From: Trinickia diaoshuihuensis
GTDB taxonomy: Bacteria; Pseudomonadota; Gammaproteobacteria; Burkholderiales; Burkholderiaceae
Assembly (NCBI RefSeq): GCF_003390925.1
Contig: NZ_QUBS01000013.1
Location: 1 to 62,892, forward strand
DNA: 62,892 nt
Direction of reading: 5' to 3'
This document shows positions 42,800 through 52,483 of the stretch, in pieces. The position numbers and the translations under genes are program-made. The first letter of the stretch is position 1; the number at the start of each line of letters is the position of its first letter. The notes below the pieces were generated by a model. The model made no database searches and was not told the origin of the DNA. It saw nothing but the letters and a program-made list of their open reading frames with translations.

Positions 42800-43762
42800 A
42801 TGTCCAGCCCAGGGAAAGGTGGCAATTTGAAGACGTTGTCTTCGAATATGGCGATGCTCTTATTCGCGGTCGTGATTGCGTCGTGGGGCACGATGTGGGT
42901 CGTGATCAAGGTGATCGTGGCCGAGGTTTCGCCGCTGTGGGCCATTGCGATTCGCAACGGTGCGGCCGCGGTGGGACTGGCCTTGATACTGAAGTTGACG
43001 GGCCGGTTCATCGTTCCGCGCCGAGGCGATTGGCCCATCGTATTGGTCATTTCGCTCATGCATATGACCGCCTTCGCCGTATTGATGACGATCGGATTGA
43101 AGTACGTGCCCGTCGGCCGCTCGGTCGTGCTGGGCTATACGACACCGCTTTGGGTTGCGCCGGCCGCTTGGCTCTTTCTGAAGGAGCCGATGCCTGCGCG
43201 GCGGATCATTGGCGTGTTGATCGGTCTTTTAGGGACGGCGCTGCTGTTCAAACCCGCCTCGCTCGATTGGCACAATCCGCATGCGGTGATCGGTAATGGC
43301 ATTTTGCTGATCGCCGCACTGTGCTGGTCGGTGAGCATTCTCTACACGCGTGTCCATCGCTGGGTATCGACGCCGATTCAATTGGTACCGTGGCAAGCGT
43401 TCATTTCCGCGATCGTTTTGGCGGTGCTTGCAAGCGTTCTCGAGGGACGACCGCATGTGGTGCCGAGCGCGAAACTGATTTCGGCGTTTGCCTATTGCAG
43501 CATCGTCGGCGTGGTCATCGCTTACTGGGCGATGACGATCGTGAACAGCAGCCTGCCCGCTACGACGACTTCGCTCGGCGTGCTCGCGACGCCGGTGGTG
43601 GGTATCGTCGTTTCGGCGATTGCATTGGGCGAGAAGATCGACACGGGACTGGTCATCTCAGCCGCGATGATTATCTTCGGTATCGCGCTGGGGACGACGG
43701 CCGGCACGGGGCGGCGAACGCCGGCGGCGATTGCGCCGGTAACGGCGGATGCGAAGGAGTAG
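42800..43762 (+). CDS. EamA/DMT-family transporter
   Basis: A 320-aa drug/metabolite transporter with ten predicted helices in two EamA repeats (first helix AMLLFAVVIASWGTMWVVIK; second repeat begins near ILLIAALCWSVSILYTR). The start at 42800 has AGTGAGA upstream; earlier starts at 42725 and 42764 add a basic leader without a ribosome site. It is the last plus-strand gene of the run, 212 bases after DUF1330, and would export the product or a toxic intermediate. It is convergent with the GntR gene. Confidence 0.9.
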   Translation: MSSPGKGGNLKTLSSNMAMLLFAVVIASWGTMWVVIKVIVAEVSPLWAIAIRNGAAAVGLALILKLTGRFIVPRRGDWPIVLVISLMHMTAFAVLMTIGLKYVPVGRSVVLGYTTPLWVAPAAWLFLKEPMPARRIIGVLIGLLGTALLFKPASLDWHNPHAVIGNGILLIAALCWSVSILYTRVHRWVSTPIQLVPWQAFISAIVLAVLASVLEGRPHVVPSAKLISAFAYCSIVGVVIAYWAMTIVNSSLPATTTSLGVLATPVVGIVVSAIALGEKIDTGLVISAAMIIFGIALGTTAGTGRRTPAAIAPVTADAKE

Positions 43763-43853
43763 GTGTTTTTTTGGAGGATCGAGGTCGATCGTCGCTACGG
43801 CAAGGACGGCGGCGACATTCCGGCCCACTGTTGCGCACAAGAGCGATTCGATA

Positions 43854-44552
43854 TCATCCGCCCAGTCGACCGTGTCGATCCCGAACAAAGTTAGCGAGCG
43901 AATTCCCCCCTTCAAGCAAATGCCGAGAAAGGATGGCGCACCCGCCCTCGATATCGCGCGCGCGGCAGCAGGCTAGCAAGGCGCGGTGTTCGCTGTCCGA
44001 CTTTGCCGAGTAACCCAGTTGGCTCATCAGCAGGCGTAGATAGCGATCGATCGTAGTGTTGAGCGAAGTCAGCAGCGATTTGGTGCGTTGCCGCTCCACG
44101 CCCGAATAGAGTTTCAGATGGAACTGCAGATTCAACGCGCCGGTATGCACCGGCGAGGGATGAGTCTCGATCTGGGCCTGCAGCAATTCGGCTTCTTGCA
44201 AGGCGGATTCGGATAAATTCGGGATCGAAAGCTGCAACAAGGTAGGTTCGATCTGTGCCCGTAACTCGTAGATCTCGACGATATCGTCCGGTGAAAGCGT
44301 CGCCACGACGGCGCCCTTGCGCGGCTGAAAATCGACAAGTCCTTCGGCTTCCAACTGACGGAGCGCCTCGCGAACGGGCATGCGGCTCAGATCGAGTTTC
44401 TTCGCGAGTTCGTCTTGACGCAATGGCATGCCGTCGGGGAAGCTGCCGTTCAAAATGCGCTCCCGAATAACGAGCGCCGCATACTCCGTGGCGGTCCGAT
44501 AGCCTCGTTGCTCCTCCGGGTGCAGTTCCGAGACATTGGAGGGTTCTTGCAT
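43854..44552 (-). CDS. GntR-family regulator, FCD/FadR subgroup
   Basis: A 232-aa regulator. The winged helix is ERILNGSFPDGMPLRQDELAKKLDLSRMPVREALRQLEAEGLV, shown here as its defining parts LRQDELAKKL and SRMPVREALR, followed by an all-helical FCD ligand domain whose D/H residues normally coordinate a metal near a carboxylate ligand. It faces the operon's last gene and is the nearest regulator at that end, so it may sense a pathway acid. ATG at 44552. Confidence 0.9.
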   Translation of the reverse strand: MQEPSNVSELHPEEQRGYRTATEYAALVIRERILNGSFPDGMPLRQDELAKKLDLSRMPVREALRQLEAEGLVDFQPRKGAVVATLSPDDIVEIYELRAQIEPTLLQLSIPNLSESALQEAELLQAQIETHPSPVHTGALNLQFHLKLYSGVERQRTKSLLTSLNTTIDRYLRLLMSQLGYSAKSDSEHRALLACCRARDIEGGCAILSRHLLEGGNSLANFVRDRHGRLGG

Positions 44553-44671
44553 GGCAATGAGGAATCCAGAATCCAGATAGTGCCCGAAAGATACACTGGC
44601 GCACCCCCCGCATCAAGAACGTGGTCCTTGCAATCGCGTCAGGATGGCCGTCTCTTGCGCCTCGCGCCGAA

Positions 44672-45685
44672 TCAGTCTGCGGCGCTAGCGGGATGGCCCG
44701 AGCACGCGAATAGGACGAGCCCGGCACTGATGATCGCGATGCCGGCGAATTCGGCGATATTCGGCATGGCGGCGCCAATGAATATCATCTCGCCGAGTAG
44801 CGCCAGAGGCACTTCGGCCGCCTGCGTGGCATCGACCGCCATGAGTCCGATCGGTTGCTGGTTGAGGTTGCGTGCGTAGAGAAACAGCGGCGTCGCGATG
44901 CAGCCCGAGAGCAGCGCCACCAGCGCCGTGCTGAGAAGCTCCGACGTTCCCGGTAGGCTCACGCCCCCGAACAGCAGGACTGCGCAGAAGACCGGGAGTG
45001 CGCCCAGCGTCAGCAGCAGCACGCAGGCGGCGGGGTCCGCCAGCACCTCCCCGATGGCTGTGTCGGCATTCGTCCGCTTGAACTGCCAGATCATTTGGTT
45101 ACCGAGCGGGTAAGCGAACGCCGCCACCACGACAGGAAGGCTGTTCAGCAGAATTTCGCCGGGCGGTGCGCCGGCGGATAGGCGAGTGATCTGGATCAGA
45201 CAGACGCCGGATGCGACCAGCAGCAAATAGCCGAGGCCGCGCCGCGTGACGGGATGCCCGAACGCCCGCAGGACCATCGGCGTGGCCAGCATCGTAATCT
45301 GCCACGCCGAGGCCACTACCCAGCCGGGGGAATAGCGCGCGGAAAAGCAGATACCGGTATAGAACACGCCGTATCCGACGCCGCCCGATATCAGAAAAAA
45401 CAGCGGCCGGCTGGCGAACAGGCGACCGGTGCGCGCCAAAAAAGGCACCCCCCGCCGCAGGGCGAGCCACAGCGCGAGCACCGGCACCATATAGAAAAAA
45501 CGCAGCGCGGCAGTCCATTGCCAGCGCCCGCCGACCGTACTGACGAACCGGTTCAGAAAGAAGGTGGAGGAGAACAGGGCTGCCGCGAGTACCCCCAGCG
45601 CCACGACCGCCAGCATCGAGCTTCTTTCGTTGGCAAAGGCCGCCGTGGACCGACGCGTTTCGCCGCGGCCCGTTCCTAGATCCAT
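44672..45685 (-). CDS. Multidrug-resistance efflux (DMT) transporter
   Basis: A 337-aa membrane protein with ten helices (VVALGVLAAALFSSTFFLNR first; FAGIAIISAGLVLFAC last), resembling the EmrE-like multidrug resistance efflux family rather than ordinary EamA. The first 23 residues are hydrophilic; an internal ATG at 45616 directly before the first helix is an alternative start. It is 119 bases downstream of the GntR gene start, in the same direction, so the two are separate units. Substrate unknown. Confidence 0.85.
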   Translation of the reverse strand: MDLGTGRGETRRSTAAFANERSSMLAVVALGVLAAALFSSTFFLNRFVSTVGGRWQWTAALRFFYMVPVLALWLALRRGVPFLARTGRLFASRPLFFLISGGVGYGVFYTGICFSARYSPGWVVASAWQITMLATPMVLRAFGHPVTRRGLGYLLLVASGVCLIQITRLSAGAPPGEILLNSLPVVVAAFAYPLGNQMIWQFKRTNADTAIGEVLADPAACVLLLTLGALPVFCAVLLFGGVSLPGTSELLSTALVALLSGCIATPLFLYARNLNQQPIGLMAVDATQAAEVPLALLGEMIFIGAAMPNIAEFAGIAIISAGLVLFACSGHPASAAD

Positions 45686-46386
45686 CGCTTAACCCGGTTG
45701 TAAAAAGTCATGACTGCCGATAGTCTATCGGATAAGATCGATTGGATCCAAAAGACAAAAAGATTACATGGGCGCCGTCCCCTGCTCATTGGGGTTCCCC
45801 ACCATGTGCTAGGTGAAAACATTGATGAACCTGGGAGTGGTTGCAGCGTCAGCGCCCGAGCCGCCGAGCGGCAAAAACAGCAAGCGGGCGCTGAATCGCG
45901 CAGATCCGGCCAGCCATGCCGAGTTGCCGTCGCTCGTATCCATCTCCTGTGTCTCGCCCCCTTCGACATCTTTGATGGCCGCCTCACCGCGCATCGCTGC
46001 GGCGATACCGGACGCGGCTGCATTTACAGTTGCCGGTTCTGCGGGGAAGGCAGCGCGGTCACCGGCGCGCCAACGGATCTTGCGAATAGTGGGGGCCGGC
46101 TGTATCGGCAACTACAAGATGCCGGAAGACGAGAACCGCGATTCATTTGCGGGCCGCGATTTCGAATGCGGCGCGGCCGCCGGAGTGCACAAAAAAGCGT
46201 AACAGCCTCTCGCCGCGCGTAAGCCTCGGACGCGCGGATTTTGGGCCGGCCAGTAAGGCGGCCGTTTTTTAAGAGGCTTGCCTCCCATATGGGAAAAGAA
46301 CACCGGTGTCGTCGCCGACTTCGAAGGCAAGCGTCTGACGACGGATAACTGGCAACCCGCCTGACAAAAACGGAGGTGCGTGAACC
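45686..46386. other. 700-bp stretch without a supported gene
   Basis: Open frames on both strands (for example 45813-46202 plus and 45809-46111 minus) overlap one another, have no ribosome sites and resemble no family I know. A short plus-strand piece ending at about 46353 (reading GVVADFEGKRLTTDNWQPA then stop) looks like the end of a lost gene. CGGAGG at about 46370 serves the next transporter. I regard this as decayed sequence. Confidence 0.5.
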
Positions 46387-47355
46387 ATGTCCCAGCGAAT
46401 GTCGACCGGCCAGGGCGGTGCCGTCCATCGGCTGGGCAGCTATGGCTGCCTGGCGCTTGCGATGACGCTGACCGGTGTTTACGTCAGCGTATGCAAGCCG
46501 CTCGGAGCCCAGTTGCCCATTTTCCTGCTGGCGTGGCTGCGCTTTTGCATCGCGGCCGTGGCCGTATTGCGCTGGCTGCCGGCGCCGGCGGGCACGCCGC
46601 CGCTGTCGTGGAAATCGCGGGGACTGCTGTTCCTCCAGTCGTTCTTCGGCAACTTCCTCTTCACGATCTGCATGCTCTACGGACTGCGGCTGACCTCGAC
46701 CGTGTCGGCCGGCGTGATCCTCGCGTGCATTCCAGCGGCGGTGGCGTTGCTCAGCCGGGTCTTTCTGCGAGAGCGCATCGGCAGCCGGATGCTCGCCAGC
46801 ATCGCGCTGGGCGTCGCCGGCGTCGCCATCCTTTCGCTGGCGCAGGCGCGCCAGGAAGGGAGCGTTGGCGCTTCAGGGGCCGGCCATCTCGCATGGCTCG
46901 GCAACTTGCTGGTGCTCGTGACGGTGTTGTGCGAGGCGGCGTATGTCGTGATCGGCAAGAAGCTGACCGAAAACGTGTCGCCCAAACGGGTGGCTGCCTT
47001 GATCAACCTGAGCGGGCTGGTGCTGTTCACGTTGCCGGGTTTGTATCAGGCGCGCGGGTTCGATTTTGCGCGGATCACGCCAGACCTTTGGGCGTTGCTG
47101 GTGTTCTACGCGCTCGCCGCGAGTATCGTCTGCGTGTGGCTTTGGATGACGGGGCTGAAAGGCGTACCCGCTTCGCAAAGCGGTGTGTTTACCGTCATGC
47201 TGCCGGTTGGCGCGACGCTAACCGGCGTGTTGTTCCTCAACGAACGATTCACGGCCCTGCATCTCGTGGCGTTCGCGCTGGCGATTTGCGGTCTGCTCAT
47301 GGCTACCACGCGGCCAGCCGCATCGAAGCTGCGCGGGGGACACGCGGCATCGTGA
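46387..47355 (+). CDS. EamA/DMT-family transporter
   Basis: A 322-aa transporter with two five-helix EamA repeats (LGSYGCLALAMTLTGVYVSV; second repeat starts near AWLGNLLVLVTVLCEAAYVV). The ATG at 46387 has GGAGG upstream. It is the third DMT-type transporter within 4.5 kb but is not close in sequence to the other two, so this is a clustering rather than a tandem duplication. Likely an amino-acid or metabolite exporter; substrate not deducible. Confidence 0.9.
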   Translation: MSQRMSTGQGGAVHRLGSYGCLALAMTLTGVYVSVCKPLGAQLPIFLLAWLRFCIAAVAVLRWLPAPAGTPPLSWKSRGLLFLQSFFGNFLFTICMLYGLRLTSTVSAGVILACIPAAVALLSRVFLRERIGSRMLASIALGVAGVAILSLAQARQEGSVGASGAGHLAWLGNLLVLVTVLCEAAYVVIGKKLTENVSPKRVAALINLSGLVLFTLPGLYQARGFDFARITPDLWALLVFYALAASIVCVWLWMTGLKGVPASQSGVFTVMLPVGATLTGVLFLNERFTALHLVAFALAICGLLMATTRPAASKLRGGHAAS

Positions 47356-47368
47356 GGAGATTGGGGTT

Positions 47369-47500
47369 ATGACTCGGAGAGGGGAGCGAAATTTGCCCCG
47401 GAGTCCATGGGTAGTCGGATCCGGTGGCGTTGCGCTGTGGACCGCCGCATTACTCGGCGTGTTGTCTGGCGAGCCGAGTGCAGCTTGGATCTGTGCATAG
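47369..47500 (+). CDS. Possible 43-aa membrane peptide
   Basis: A short frame (MTRRGERNLPRSPWVV then a hydrophobic GGVALWTAALLGVLSG, stop at 47498) with GGAGA eight bases before its ATG, 13 bases downstream of the transporter. The good ribosome site and single hydrophobic helix make it worth noting. No family is recognised and the reading may be accidental. Confidence 0.3.
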   Translation: MTRRGERNLPRSPWVVGSGGVALWTAALLGVLSGEPSAAWICA

Positions 47501-48637
47501 CAGGTGGCGTTTTCCGCACTCGGTGGATGGCAGGCCCTAAGGTTGCCCAGGCCCAGTGCTACGTGTAGGAATGGTTGACGTTTTAGTTAATTTGACATCT
47601 CACTGCGCACATGCCCGGCGCCTTCGCTCCCGGTGCATGCCGTTGCGCCGGGATCTCGCTGTGTTTTGCCGTTAAGGCAGACGTTCAAGTCGGATGCGTC
47701 GCTAATGCGCCCCCTTCACCGCCAACCACTTGCGTAACGCCTCCCACGCCCTCAACTTCTCGGCATAAGGCACGGCCGCATAAGCTGGGCTGCTCGACGT
47801 CAGCCTGATGAGGTCGAGCGATATACGGCGGTGTTGTTGGTCACAGCAATTCGAAACGAAACAGTGGGACATTGGTTTTCATAAACTTCGACGACACCGG
47901 CGAAGCTTTAAACTATTTGCGGTCGCACAGGCGCTCGGCCGTGCGGGTGCATGCTTCTCCAAGATTCCGTCTTTCAACGCTCATCCACCCGTTCGGAGGA
48001 CGCTCGCGGAACGTATCGCAATGGCCTCCTGGTCGATTCGGCAGTCATCGCGTCCAACTGGTCTTCGATGCAGTGTGCGCATGGCCCTGCATTGAGCGGG
48101 TCGTCGCTCGACAGTACGTCGCGCAGCAGGCTGCGGCCGACTTGCGTCGACATCTCCTCGACATACTGCGCCAGCCGGGTCTCGATGTCCCGTCAACGTA
48201 TCCGTGCCCGGCGGCAAGTTGTCGGGCAGCAGATGCTCGAGGACCACATCGGACAGCAACTGCGGCAGGTCACCCCAGGGCCGGTAGCAAGATGCCCTGT
48301 CACGATGCAGCGACCGGCGCAGCGCATTCCTGCTTGGCGGGACATGCAGGGAAGCCGTGCTCAAATGCATCGGCCGCGGGCTGGCTCGCGACCCGAAGTG
48401 CATCAAGGTATTCATCGACGACGGCGGCGTGAGTGACTCCGTCGCTCTCGAGTATTCCGCAGGCGGTGAGCGGATCGAGACCTACCGGATCATTGTGCAA
48501 CGCCGGGTGCCCGGTATGGTGCGCGTGATGGCCGTTCGCTTCGCAGCTTCGCATGTTCGAACATAACTTCTTGCCGGCTCGTATCCGCCGCCCCGCGCCC
48601 GGTACATTGGATGTCACCAGCGTCCACGGAGCATCCC
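47501..48637. other. 1.1-kb degraded region with gene fragments
   Basis: No intact gene is supported. On the minus strand about 47707-47825 reads AEKLRAWEALRKWLAVKG before a stop, like a gene's 3' end. About 47985-48250 minus reads ETRLAQYVEEMSTQVGRSLL and DPLNAGPCAHCIEDQLDAMT in one frame and VVLEHLLPDNLPPGT in another, so it is probably a frameshifted gene. The mixed frames and lack of ribosome sites suggest decay after rearrangement. Confidence 0.45.
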
Positions 48638-49540
48638 ATGTCCTCGCTCACGATTTCTCCCCAGAATCTCGATACTGGCTACGGCTTCGATTCCGCATCG
48701 GCGAGCCAGCAATCGCAGCAGTTGCAGCAATTCCTTCTTCAATTGATCAGCGAACTCGCGCCGCTGTTGCTTGCCGCAACGCAGTCGGGAGTGTCCGGAA
48801 GCGGCGGGAGCGGTGGCGCGGGCGGCTACGGGGCGGGTGGCGCGGGTGGCTTTTCGCCGGACGCCGTTCCCGGATCGTCCGCGCCCGCGCCCACGCCGCC
48901 GGTGACGGGCGCCACGGGTGCGGCGGGCTCTTCGGCCGTCTCACCGCCCGTCACTCCGCCCGTCGGCGGCTTATCCGACGCGTCGACGTCTTCGAGCCCC
49001 GCGTCCTTGAGCAATAATGCGGGCGGCGTGGCGCAAGCCGCCGCTATCAGTGGCGTGAGTCCCGCGTCGACGCAGGTTCTCAATACCGGGACCGGCAACG
49101 ACAAGACGTTCAACGTCACCAACAATACGAGCCGGCCGGAATCGTTCACCTATTCGGTTCAAGGGAACAACAAGGCGACGATGACGTTGCAGCCGGGGCA
49201 AACCGGCACATTCGTCGCGGGTTCCGGCGATATCGGCGTGAGAATCTCGCCTTCCGATGCGAACGGCAACACGCACCCGAACGAGGTCCTCTATGAGGAT
49301 GGCGGCGCGGATAACGGCCAGGCGACGGGCGCAGGCAATCCGGACGTGAGCAAGGTGGACGGCAATAAGGATTTCGACGGCAATGCGATGAATATGACAG
49401 TCACGTTGTCGGACGGCCGCACGGCGGGCGACGGCGATGCAATTCGGCCCTACATGTACTCAACCGACGACGCGGCCGCGATGGGCCTCGCCGGAGACCC
49501 GAGTAAGACAGTCAACGTCGTAATGTCGGACGCTCGGTAA
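48638..49540 (+). CDS. Glycine/serine-rich, possibly secreted (harpin-like) protein
   Basis: A 300-aa acidic protein with no cysteine and no classical signal peptide. Residues 1-55 are Gln/Ser/Leu-rich and helical (SQQSQQLQQFLLQLISELAP), 57-135 form a low-complexity Gly/Ala/Pro/Ser linker, and the C-terminal 150 residues form a likely beta domain (TFNVTNNTSRPESFTYSVQG, MTLQPGQTGTFVAGSGD). Heat-stable, Gly-rich, Cys-free composition recalls harpins secreted by type III systems, but no family match is recognised. The start at 48638 has GGAG upstream. Isolated gene between degraded sequence and a minus-strand gene. Confidence 0.75.
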   Translation: MSSLTISPQNLDTGYGFDSASASQQSQQLQQFLLQLISELAPLLLAATQSGVSGSGGSGGAGGYGAGGAGGFSPDAVPGSSAPAPTPPVTGATGAAGSSAVSPPVTPPVGGLSDASTSSSPASLSNNAGGVAQAAAISGVSPASTQVLNTGTGNDKTFNVTNNTSRPESFTYSVQGNNKATMTLQPGQTGTFVAGSGDIGVRISPSDANGNTHPNEVLYEDGGADNGQATGAGNPDVSKVDGNKDFDGNAMNMTVTLSDGRTAGDGDAIRPYMYSTDDAAAMGLAGDPSKTVNVVMSDAR

Positions 49541-49802
49541 CACCGGAGCCTGCGTCCAGATTTTTTGGTCCGAAGCCAGGCGCTAATTCGCCGTTGACGA
49601 GAGCGGCGAAGACGAGCCGAATACCGCGGCCACTCCCGTGCGGTGTCCACCGCGTGGAGCGCCGCACGCACTGCGGGATCGCGATAGTCGCCATGCACGA
49701 GCGCATGCGGCGGTAACTGGCGAACATCGACACATTGCACGGAATAGCCTCGCTCCCCGTACATATCCGTTCCGGCAGAACACCTTGAGTGAAATTGGCG
49801 GA

Positions 49803-50207
49803 TTAAGCTGCCGCCCGGGTGTCGATCGTCGCTTCGTAGAGTTCCCGGAAGTACATGGCCAGGATGGTCTGGATGTCGTCGAAATAGCGTAGGACCTTCT
49901 CGACGTCCGCTTCCTCGCGGATCAGGTAGCGCAAGATGCGCCACATTTCTCCCGCATGATCGTCGCCGACATCGGTGTTGATGTGCGCAAGCTCGTCCAG
50001 TATGGCGGACAGCGCGGGCAGTTGTCCGGCAATTTCAGAAATTGGCACTTTCCAGAGGGCGTTCAGAATGAAGATGCCGCGCTCCGAATCGGGGAGCCGG
50101 GTCCGGACACGCACGGGCATCTCGACGATGTCGGGTCGGGGCGTGAGATGCTCGACGCAGATCTCTTCCAGTACGCGGTTGCGCTCGCCGTAGCGGCTGA
50201 AGAACAC
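49803..50207 (-). CDS. Helical hypothetical protein
   Basis: A 134-aa, mostly helical, acidic protein (LPALSAILDELAHINTDVGD, RILRYLIREEADVEKVLRYF, YFRELYEATIDTRAAA). No family recognised. It begins with GTG at 50207 without a clear ribosome site, so the start is uncertain. It is divergent from the downstream chemoreceptor. The 260 bases between its stop and the preceding gene contain overlapping frames on the minus strand that I could not support. Confidence 0.6.
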   Translation of the reverse strand: MFFSRYGERNRVLEEICVEHLTPRPDIVEMPVRVRTRLPDSERGIFILNALWKVPISEIAGQLPALSAILDELAHINTDVGDDHAGEMWRILRYLIREEADVEKVLRYFDDIQTILAMYFRELYEATIDTRAAA

Positions 50208-50443
50208 GGTGCCGTACGTTCCGCTTAAAAATCACAGAGAACGGTACCTGCCATCCCTCCCATCCCTCCCGACCTTCGACAGGGACAAAATAAATTTACG
50301 GGTAAACGTAAATTCGTATGAAGAATTCTTCCTCGATGCCGTTATCCCGATAGTTGAAGGTCTCATAGCGTCCTTGGCGAGCCATCTCAGCGCAGAGCAT
50401 GAGGCCGGGTGTCAAACGTTTTCTCGGGTCGTGGAAGCCAGCA

Positions 50444-52189
50444 ATGAACATCGGAAACATGAAACTCGGCGCCAAGCTAATCGGCGCCTTCGTCCTCGTA
50501 TCGGTCATCAGCGCGATCGTCAGCGTAATCGGCATTCGCAGCATGGGACAGATCAGCGCGAACGCGGACGCCACTTACCGACAGGATCTCGTCGGGCTTA
50601 ACCTGATCCAGCAGGCGAACGCCGATGTGCTGAGGGCTGGCACCTATCTGCGCAATGCCATTCTGGCTGCCACGGTCGAGCAACGGACTGCCTCCGTCGC
50701 CCAGGCCGAGAAAGCCATCACCTCGGCGCGCCAGCATCTGGATCAGGCCGAACCGCTTGTCTATACCGAAAAGGGCAAGGCTACCTTCGCCGATCTGGAC
50801 CAGAGTTGGCGCGATTTCATCCAGGCCTTCGACGGAATGAAAGGCCGGCTCAATGCTGCTGGCCTACAGGACCAGGCTGCGCTCACCAACTATCTGCTGG
50901 GCGAATATCACGACAAGGGCTTCAAGACGCTGGTTCTGATGGGCACCCTCGTCGCCGTCAAGCAGAGCGATGCGCAGACGACGGCCGGAAACAACGACAA
51001 GGTGTACGACGACGGTCGCAACCTCATGCTGGTGCTTGTGGTTCTTTCCGTGCTGATCGGTATTGGAATTGGCGTTTGGGTTGCGCGTAGCCTGACACGA
51101 CAGTTGGGCACCGAGCCGGCGATTGCCGTCGATCTCGCCAGAAGCGTGGCAGCCGGCGACCTCGGCGTCGCCATCGATCTCCGCCCAGGTGACACGAGCA
51201 GCCTGATGGCCTCGCTGATGGCGATGCGCGATGCGCTGTCGCGGGTCGTCGCGGACGTCCGCGAGAACGCCGAAGGGGTGGCGACCGCGAGCGCCCAGAT
51301 TGCACAAGGGAATCTCGATCTGTCGAGCCGAACGGAAGAGCAGGCGGCATCGCTCGAAGAAACTGCCTCGAGCATCGAGGAACTGACGGCTGCCGTTCGC
51401 CACAACACGGACAACGCGAAGCAGGCCGCAACGCTCGCCGGCACGGCGTCCGACGTTGCGCAGCAAGGCGGTGAAGTCGTGAGTCGAGTTGTCGAGACGA
51501 TGCGCGGCATCGCTGCTAGTTCGACCAGAATGTCCGAGATCATTGGTGTGATCGAAGGTATCGCTTTCCAGACCAACATCCTCGCACTTAACGCTGCAGT
51601 GGAAGCGGCGCGTGCTGGTGAAGAAGGGCGAGGATTCGCCGTCGTCGCAGGTGAAGTCCGCGCACTCGCGCAGCGCAGCGCCAGCGCCGCCAGGGAAATC
51701 AAGGATCTGATCGCCGACTCTGCGGGCCGGGTGGAGGCAGGTTCGGCTCTCGTCGCACAGGCCGGCGACACGATCAATGAAATCGTCGGGTCGGTGAAAC
51801 GTGTCACTGACATCGTGAGTGAAATATCGTCGGCGTCTCAAGAACAGAGTGCCGGTATCGAGCAGGTCAATCTGGCGATCAATCAGATGGACCAGGTGAC
51901 CCAGCAGAATGCATCGTTGGTTGAACAGGTCTCCGCGGCGGCTCAATGGGTGGCCCAACAGGCCCAAGGCCTGCGTGCGGCGGTGGCTTTCTTCAAGGTC
52001 GATCAGCGGCGCGTATCGGCATCGCCGGCGAACACACCGCGGATGGCATCAGTGCGAGCACAACCGAGCACTTCCGCGGCGTCTCCGGCCAAGTCCTTCA
52101 AGACCAAGCCGTCGCCGCGCGTCGCCCAGGCACAAAGCAACGCCGTTGCTGCTCGTATCGATGAGACTCCCGACTGGCAGACGTTTTGA
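50444..52189 (+). CDS. Methyl-accepting chemotaxis protein with CheR-docking tail
   Basis: A 581-aa chemoreceptor. First helix about 10-32, four-helix-bundle sensor ([20 protein letters not shown]), second helix about 191-210 ([20 protein letters not shown]), HAMP, methylation helices and the tip [20 protein letters not shown]. The last five residues are DWQTF, similar to the NWETF pentapeptide that tethers CheR/CheB in Tar and Tsr, after a flexible Pro/Ser/Ala linker. The start at 50444 has GGAAG upstream. No che genes are nearby, so it works with a distant signalling array. Confidence 0.93.
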   Translation: MNIGNMKLGAKLIGAFVLVSVISAIVSVIGIRSMGQISANADATYRQDLVGLNLIQQANADVLRAGTYLRNAILAATVEQRTASVAQAEKAITSARQHLDQAEPLVYTEKGKATFADLDQSWRDFIQAFDGMKGRLNAAGLQDQAALTNYLLGEYHDKGFKTLVLMGTLVAVKQSDAQTTAGNNDKVYDDGRNLMLVLVVLSVLIGIGIGVWVARSLTRQLGTEPAIAVDLARSVAAGDLGVAIDLRPGDTSSLMASLMAMRDALSRVVADVRENAEGVATASAQIAQGNLDLSSRTEEQAASLEETASSIEELTAAVRHNTDNAKQAATLAGTASDVAQQGGEVVSRVVETMRGIAASSTRMSEIIGVIEGIAFQTNILALNAAVEAARAGEEGRGFAVVAGEVRALAQRSASAAREIKDLIADSAGRVEAGSALVAQAGDTINEIVGSVKRVTDIVSEISSASQEQSAGIEQVNLAINQMDQVTQQNASLVEQVSAAAQWVAQQAQGLRAAVAFFKVDQRRVSASPANTPRMASVRAQPSTSAASPAKSFKTKPSPRVAQAQSNAVAARIDETPDWQTF

Positions 52190-52483
52190 ACCGGACAGTG
52201 CGTTCACGCAGAACAACAATCAGCAGTCTCGAATGAACCGAGGTTCGCAATCGTGCGAATCGAGGAAAGCGTAGTCATGGGCGGAGACACGGGCTTGGTT
52301 GTATAGGCCCGACGACGCAGCACGGAACGCGACGGCAGACCTTGTGCCGTGCGTTCAAGGTTATCTCGTTGCTAGCTCAACTAGTTTGCCGATGACGCTG
52401 CCGTTTCGAAGCGGCGCGCGGCGAATGGGTGATGGATAGCGAGATCCGATTGACGCTCTCTGCCCGGATCAGACTCGAAGACT

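Noticed and set aside
45809-46202. Overlapping open frames on both strands of about 100-130 codons
   Set aside because: Neither has a ribosome site, family similarity or a clear codon preference over the other; probably non-coding or decayed.
48357-48566. 69-aa plus-strand frame
   Set aside because: Overlaps fragmentary minus-strand sequence in the degraded region and shows no motif.
49450-49763. Minus-strand frame starting MYGERGYSVQCVDVRQLPPH
   Set aside because: It runs about 90 bases into the 3' end of the opposing Gly-rich gene, seems to change character midway and lacks a ribosome site.
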